From the NCBI GenBank assembly GCA_049999765.1, contig JBNGIQ010006763.1, forward strand, positions 1 to 42,429: DNA of 42,429 nt, in the 5' to 3' direction. Below the pieces are notes generated by a model. That model was given only the letters and a program-made list of their open reading frames with translations, was not told the origin of the DNA and made no database searches. Shown here one piece after another: positions 38,926 through 42,429 of the stretch. The translations under genes and the position numbers were made by a program. Source of the DNA: Phaeoceros laevis. Taxonomy: Eukaryota; Anthocerotophyta; Anthocerotopsida; Notothyladales. The stretch's first letter is position 1. The number at the start of each line of letters is the position of its first letter.

Positions 38926-40300
38926 TAAAAGCCTCAACTGATCGAACCACCCGTCACTTCCAACAAAGTTCCTAGACCCAACAGAGCCAAGGCTGGAACT
39001 GTGGCTGGAATACTGGAAAATTTATAGATGACAGACCGAATTTTGCCCCTTAGGGTTTGCATTTCCATTTAAACCAGATGATCACTGCATATGTGCAATC
39101 AAGGAGGAAACTATGTTGTGCATGGTTAACACGGTATGTGGAATCTTACACTATGGTTTGGGCTCTGGAAAACGCTTCCTAAAGTCACAGAATAACGATG
39201 TTAAGTACAACATCGCGCGCCTGAACAACTCCGGTTTGGGGATGCTGCGCCCTAAACTCTCTTCACTCCAGACCTGTGAATGCAATATTGGCCCGCCAAC
39301 GTCACGCTCAAACACTAAAAGCCTTGTATGCCAGTGAGGTAATTAACAGTAAAGACGAAGCCAATTAGCGCGCTAGCTAACGGCTAATGAACTAAGCGAA
39401 AACATACATGTCTCGGCTGGGGAAAGGCCAGGGAGGGAGGCAAGAGGATATACCATCCCTGTCGCTAACTGGCGGACGCCACAAGTCCCTTCCTAAATGC
39501 AATATCTGGATTCTGAGAATACCCACTATTCTATCGTGGTTCCTGCGCAGCTATTCGCTCAGGGAAAGGCAAGGCTGCCGTACCCAAACAGATGTAAGGA
39601 CCCGGCTCTGCCGGGTAAGAATCTACACAACGGCTTAACAGTGTGCTGAGTAGATGTTCAGGAGAAACAAAGGAGATCAAGAAATGCACAATGCAAAGCC
39701 AGCACCGGGGCAAACGGTCCTGCCAGTCACCAGTTAAAATGCCAGCATTCAGTAGAAACACACGCCAGGGGCTGCAGAAAGGACAAACCCAACTACTGCA
39801 GACCAGATGTCGTATGCCACACTGAGAAAGACTAGCAAGGGCTCCTGGACTCAAACGCTGAGCCAGTGATGCTCAGAAAGCACACCACGATCTTCAATAC
39901 GGTCTCCTGAAACCACCAACCAAACACACGGACAGGGCTTCGAGATGGAAATAGTGGCCATGCCTCAAAATCACCCGACAACAGAAAACACTGAGCTTGG
40001 GCCATAAGTAGCCGATTTGCCTTACCTAACCCTAGTCTCCCCTAAAATCCGCAGGGCCTCACAGTAGCATAGCTAGAAGGATCTACCCCACAGCTGGCAA
40101 CTATTCTGCCTGATACTCCTAACTAAGCTGCCGGGCTCATTACAAAATTTCAAACTAAATACGGTATTGCCGGAAAATGCTTTAACACTATGGCCCCCGG
40201 GGAATGCAACCCTAGTTCCCCTGCCATCTTCCTCCTCAGCCCCCCTCCTCGAAACGGGAGCTCATTTCTGCATATGTATCTGTAGCTGTAGATGCCTTCC
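38926..40300. other. No gene recognised
   Basis: The first ~200 bases presumably hold the glycosidase promoter (a CATTTAAACC stretch at ~39066 is AT-rich but not a clear TATA box). The rest has short open frames without recognisable products. Confidence 0.35.
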
Positions 40301-41255
40301 TTAGGAGAAAAGCCTGCAGCGCATCCTCTCCCACAGAGGTGCGACTACTCCCCCTCCACTAGAACTAGCAACGGGCACTTCCACTGACAGGGTCACCTCC
40401 CGGGTGACCCCTTCCTCGGCTGAAACAACCTCTTCATCAGTGTGCTCATCCCCTCCGATTCTGGATGCACATGAAGAGCAGATAGGCTTGTGGCGCGCGA
40501 TCGCTGTCGGGGAGACCAATTGATTGGTACCCGGCTCGGCACTCGCCCCCCGTAGCCAGCTTCCGGCGCTCCGCGGCCTGTTCTCAGCTGGTGACTGACG
40601 CTCTCCCAGCACTCCCTCTCTGCAGCTCCCCATGTGAGCTCGTTTTTCTTGATGCAAACCAAAAGCGGCCAAAGGACTCTTGGCCACCCTGTCACACATT
40701 TGTGCCTGTGCCCCTCCTTAGCATTGTTGATCCATGCCTTCAACTCGATGACGGTCTCCGGCCTGACCTCATTCAGGTTCTCCCTGCAAAAGTAGAGTCC
40801 TCCCTTGATGTGATGCATAAACAGATGACAATCAAGCTTGGGGAAGGCTCCCTCACAGAAATTTGTCCAGCTCCACGTTGGTCTGGCCAAGAGCTTGAAG
40901 AGGTCATGTGCAGCCGACGGGTAATTCTCGATTGGGCACCATTAATGATGCTTCTCCACGAATCTCAGAAATGTTTCCAGCTGTTTGAGATTGGTGGGCT
41001 CTCCGGCTTCCACTCTTGATACACCGGGACACACACTTTACTCTCCCACTTGTTGCACGGTGAATCCCTTGGAATCAGTTGCAGCGCCTGCATTCGCTCC
41101 ACCACTGGGTCACCCATGAGCGCACGCAATCTTCCTGATGCGGTGTTGTCCATCCCGGGCTCCCTCGGCACACTCATCCTGTCATAGTGACGCCTCGGCT
41201 TAAAAATCACCTCGCCTGCTTGATCAACACTACTTACCGTTTCAACGGTCCCCAT
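40301..41255 (-). pseudogene. Broken ORF of probable retroelement origin (unrecognised)
   Basis: The minus-strand frame 40965-41255 (VPVYQEWKPESPPISNSWKH) passes by a frame shift and a stop into YPSAAHDLFKLLARPTWSWT and GAFPKLDCHLFMHHIKGG, then INNAKEGH in frame 40393-40890. The parts read as one ~250-aa protein broken by small lesions. It directly follows an integrase fragment and a sequence resembling a retrotransposon primer-binding site, so a gag-like origin is possible. No zinc knuckle or other known domain is visible. Confidence 0.4.
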
Positions 41256-41266
41256 AATCCCGCCAC

Positions 41267-41280
41267 GGCTCCTGACACCA
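41267..41280 (-). other. Primer-binding-site-like sequence
   Basis: On the minus strand this reads TGGTGTCAGGAGCC, one substitution and one inserted base from the TGGTATCAGAGCC primer-binding site (initiator Met-tRNA) common in plant LTR retrotransposons. The broken ORF starts ~25 bases downstream. The match could be chance. Confidence 0.3.
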
Positions 41281-41289
41281 CTGATGCTT

Positions 41290-41700
41290 ACCGTGGCAGG
41301 CTCTAATTGCTACGCAAAATATCTCTTCAAATAAATCCTTCCTCTTTGCCTGTAACTTGGCCAGTGTGCCCATGGCTGTGCTGTGCATCTCCTCCACATG
41401 TGCCAAGTTAAGAACACGTCCATCCTGGATACTGCTCAGCATGGTATTGCCATCGTTTGCCTATGCCATAACCTGCTCCAACAGTCTAAACTCCAAAGCA
41501 GCTTGCTCAACATGAGAAACCAACCGACACTCCGCGCCATACACCAAATTAAAGGGAGAAAAACCCAAACACACTTTGTGACGGATCCTAAATGCCCAGA
41601 GAGCCCCTGCAAGGTGCTGGTCCCACTCACCTCCGAATGCGTGCACAAGCTTTGCAATATATGCCTTGAGTCCGTCATTCCGGGGAGCGCAGTTCGGCTG
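41290..41700 (-). mobile_element. Ty3/gypsy-type integrase C-terminal fragment
   Basis: The minus-strand reading gives NDGLKAYIAKLVHAFGGEWD, then ALWAFRIRHKVCLGFSPFNL, VYGAECRLVSHVEQAALEFR and, after a frame change, a charged LAKLQAKRKDLFEE-like helix. The W-x(n)-A-L-W-A-(Y/F)-R ... G-(F/A)-(S/T)-P-F-x-L-V-Y-G pattern is the end of the retroviral-type integrase core in Ty3/gypsy elements. Frame changes and the lack of protease, reverse transcriptase or clear LTRs show a degraded fragment. Confidence 0.75.
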
Positions 41701-41765
41701 GTCGCGAAAACCAGCTGGTAGTTTGGCGAAATTGTTTTCGCCAAATTCCGCCGAACGCTAGAATC
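41684..41765. repeat. Nested inverted repeats
   Basis: An outer stem pairs AGCGCAGTTCGGC (~41687) with GCCGAACGCT (~41749). Inside are two hairpins: CTGGT...ACCAG (~41698-41714) and TTTGGCGAAA with TTTTCGCCAAA (~41723-41746). Together they could form a three-way junction beside the integrase fragment. Confidence 0.6.
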
Positions 41766-41770
41766 CCGGC

Positions 41771-42034
41771 CCCCGGCTAAACTGAGTGCTATACACTCGC
41801 GTACGCTGTACAAACGAAAGGACAAGTATAGCACCGGGGAATACCCTCTGCAGCGTCACGGAAATGTTTAGTGACGAAGCCTCCTACTACGGACGTCCTA
41901 ATTAAGCACTTGCGGCCAAACAACAGTCATGTATCTGACTTGGATACGCCGCAAGGGTTCACGTTACCTCAAGCGAGAAACCACAGCCGACAGAGCTTGA
42001 AAGAGCTAATACGGAGTTCGTGCCCTGGGTGGAG
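41771..42034. other. Possible leader of the gene at the right edge
   Basis: The downstream reading frame stays open without ATG from ~41950 (VTSSEKPQPTELERANTEFV), so an upstream exon spliced in here is possible. Confidence 0.3.
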
Positions 42035-42429
42035 ATGAGGAAAATTTCTGACTCCAATCCAGATAAGAACAGCGGTGAATCTGAAGGCCGTCGGAAATGG
42101 AAAGCGCAGTTGAACAGGGCGAGGGCTTTTGGCCGAGAGGAAGACGTCCGGAAATTGGAGGAAATTAAGCGAATGACATTAAAGTTGTTTGCAGATGCCC
42201 GATGCAACAAAACTTCCAAACTCACGGAGGACATGCGCTTAGGCAAGCTATGCATAAGCGCAGAGGACAGGGTGAAGCGCAACCAGGCACCGACTATTGA
42301 GACCAAGCGGAAGAAGGAAAAATTGAAGGACACAGATGATTGTGAAAGCAGGGGAGCGAAGAGACCGAGGTTTGCAAAGGACATTGTTGATCGGATGGAG
42401 CAGCGTGGTCTCCTGCGTGTAGAAACTGA
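42035..42429 (+). CDS. Unrecognised basic, charged protein, 3'-incomplete
   Basis: From the first ATG, 131 codons are open to the window edge with no stop. The product is rich in Lys, Arg and Glu, with predicted helical segments (EEDVRKLEEIKRMTLKLFAD) and basic clusters resembling nuclear localisation signals (KRKKEK, GAKRPRF). No domain is recognised. A nuclear regulatory protein or the first ORF of a transposon are both possible. An opposite-strand frame over the same bases is less protein-like. Confidence 0.45.
   Translation, partial: MRKISDSNPDKNSGESEGRRKWKAQLNRARAFGREEDVRKLEEIKRMTLKLFADARCNKTSKLTEDMRLGKLCISAEDRVKRNQAPTIETKRKKEKLKDTDDCESRGAKRPRFAKDIVDRMEQRGLLRVET

Noticed and set aside
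39113-40200. Search for tRNA or other structured RNA genes
   Set aside because: No cloverleaf-like box A/box B pair or other known RNA signature could be recognised by eye.
41959-42384. 141-codon minus-strand frame at the right edge
   Set aside because: The plus-strand frame over the same bases is open to the edge and more protein-like in charge pattern. The minus frame looks like its complement.

Overview
The window is nuclear DNA of a land plant, most likely a seedless one. It is dominated by long, intronless pentatricopeptide-repeat (PPR) genes of the PLS class with E and DYW modules, which are organellar RNA-editing factors. Three of them carry a variant DYW domain with a KPAVA motif where the PG box normally sits and a C-terminus ending in GRH. 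This resembles the DYW:KP class known from hornworts, lycophytes and ferns, the lineages with U-to-C editing. A lycophyte is my first guess, then a fern or hornwort; the sequence alone does not settle it.

Layout. 1-160: piece of a DYW:KP-type PPR gene (- strand). 1185-1832: decayed unrecognised ORF, possibly nuclease-like, with a 75-bp tandem duplication. 3541-3621: near-perfect hairpin. 4105-6865: mosaic of gene scraps, made of the 5' leader and 3' flank of a KP-type PPR gene around a possible MITE, an ATG16 WD40 fragment (+), and a GRV2/RME-8 fragment (-). 7086-9914: long PPR gene (+) ending after the E+ region without a DYW domain. 10615-12700: PPR graveyard (+) with a truncated DYW:KP domain. 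14183-17632: LRR receptor kinase (-), with a stray copy of its kinase domain at 13227-13315. 19509-29360: three tandem DYW:KP PPR genes (-), about 300 bp apart. 30341-31322: PPR-DYW pseudogene (+). 31831-34518: PPR-DYW gene (+) whose DYW domain lies behind a premature stop and frame shifts. 34800-37140: further PPR remains. 37717-38925: intact bacterial-type NagZ (GH3) gene (-). 40300-41700: Ty3/gypsy-like integrase and an unrecognised broken ORF (-). 42035-42429: start of an unrecognised basic protein running off the right edge.

The most unusual feature is at the N-termini of the three KP proteins and of the canonical DYW protein. All carry a module reading F-x(2)-P-x(2)-WWD ... PDF-(R/K)-H ... 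LWL ... P-x-WV-x(2)-QL. This matches the PDF motif of the plant OSB family of organellar single-stranded-DNA-binding proteins. A decayed version is visible in the pseudogene at 30341. The window therefore appears to hold a lineage of PDF-PPR-DYW fusion proteins with both canonical DYW and DYW:KP ends, expanding by tandem duplication and decaying into many pseudogenes.

Start codons were chosen as the first ATG in each open frame. Upstream exons encoding transit peptides cannot be excluded.
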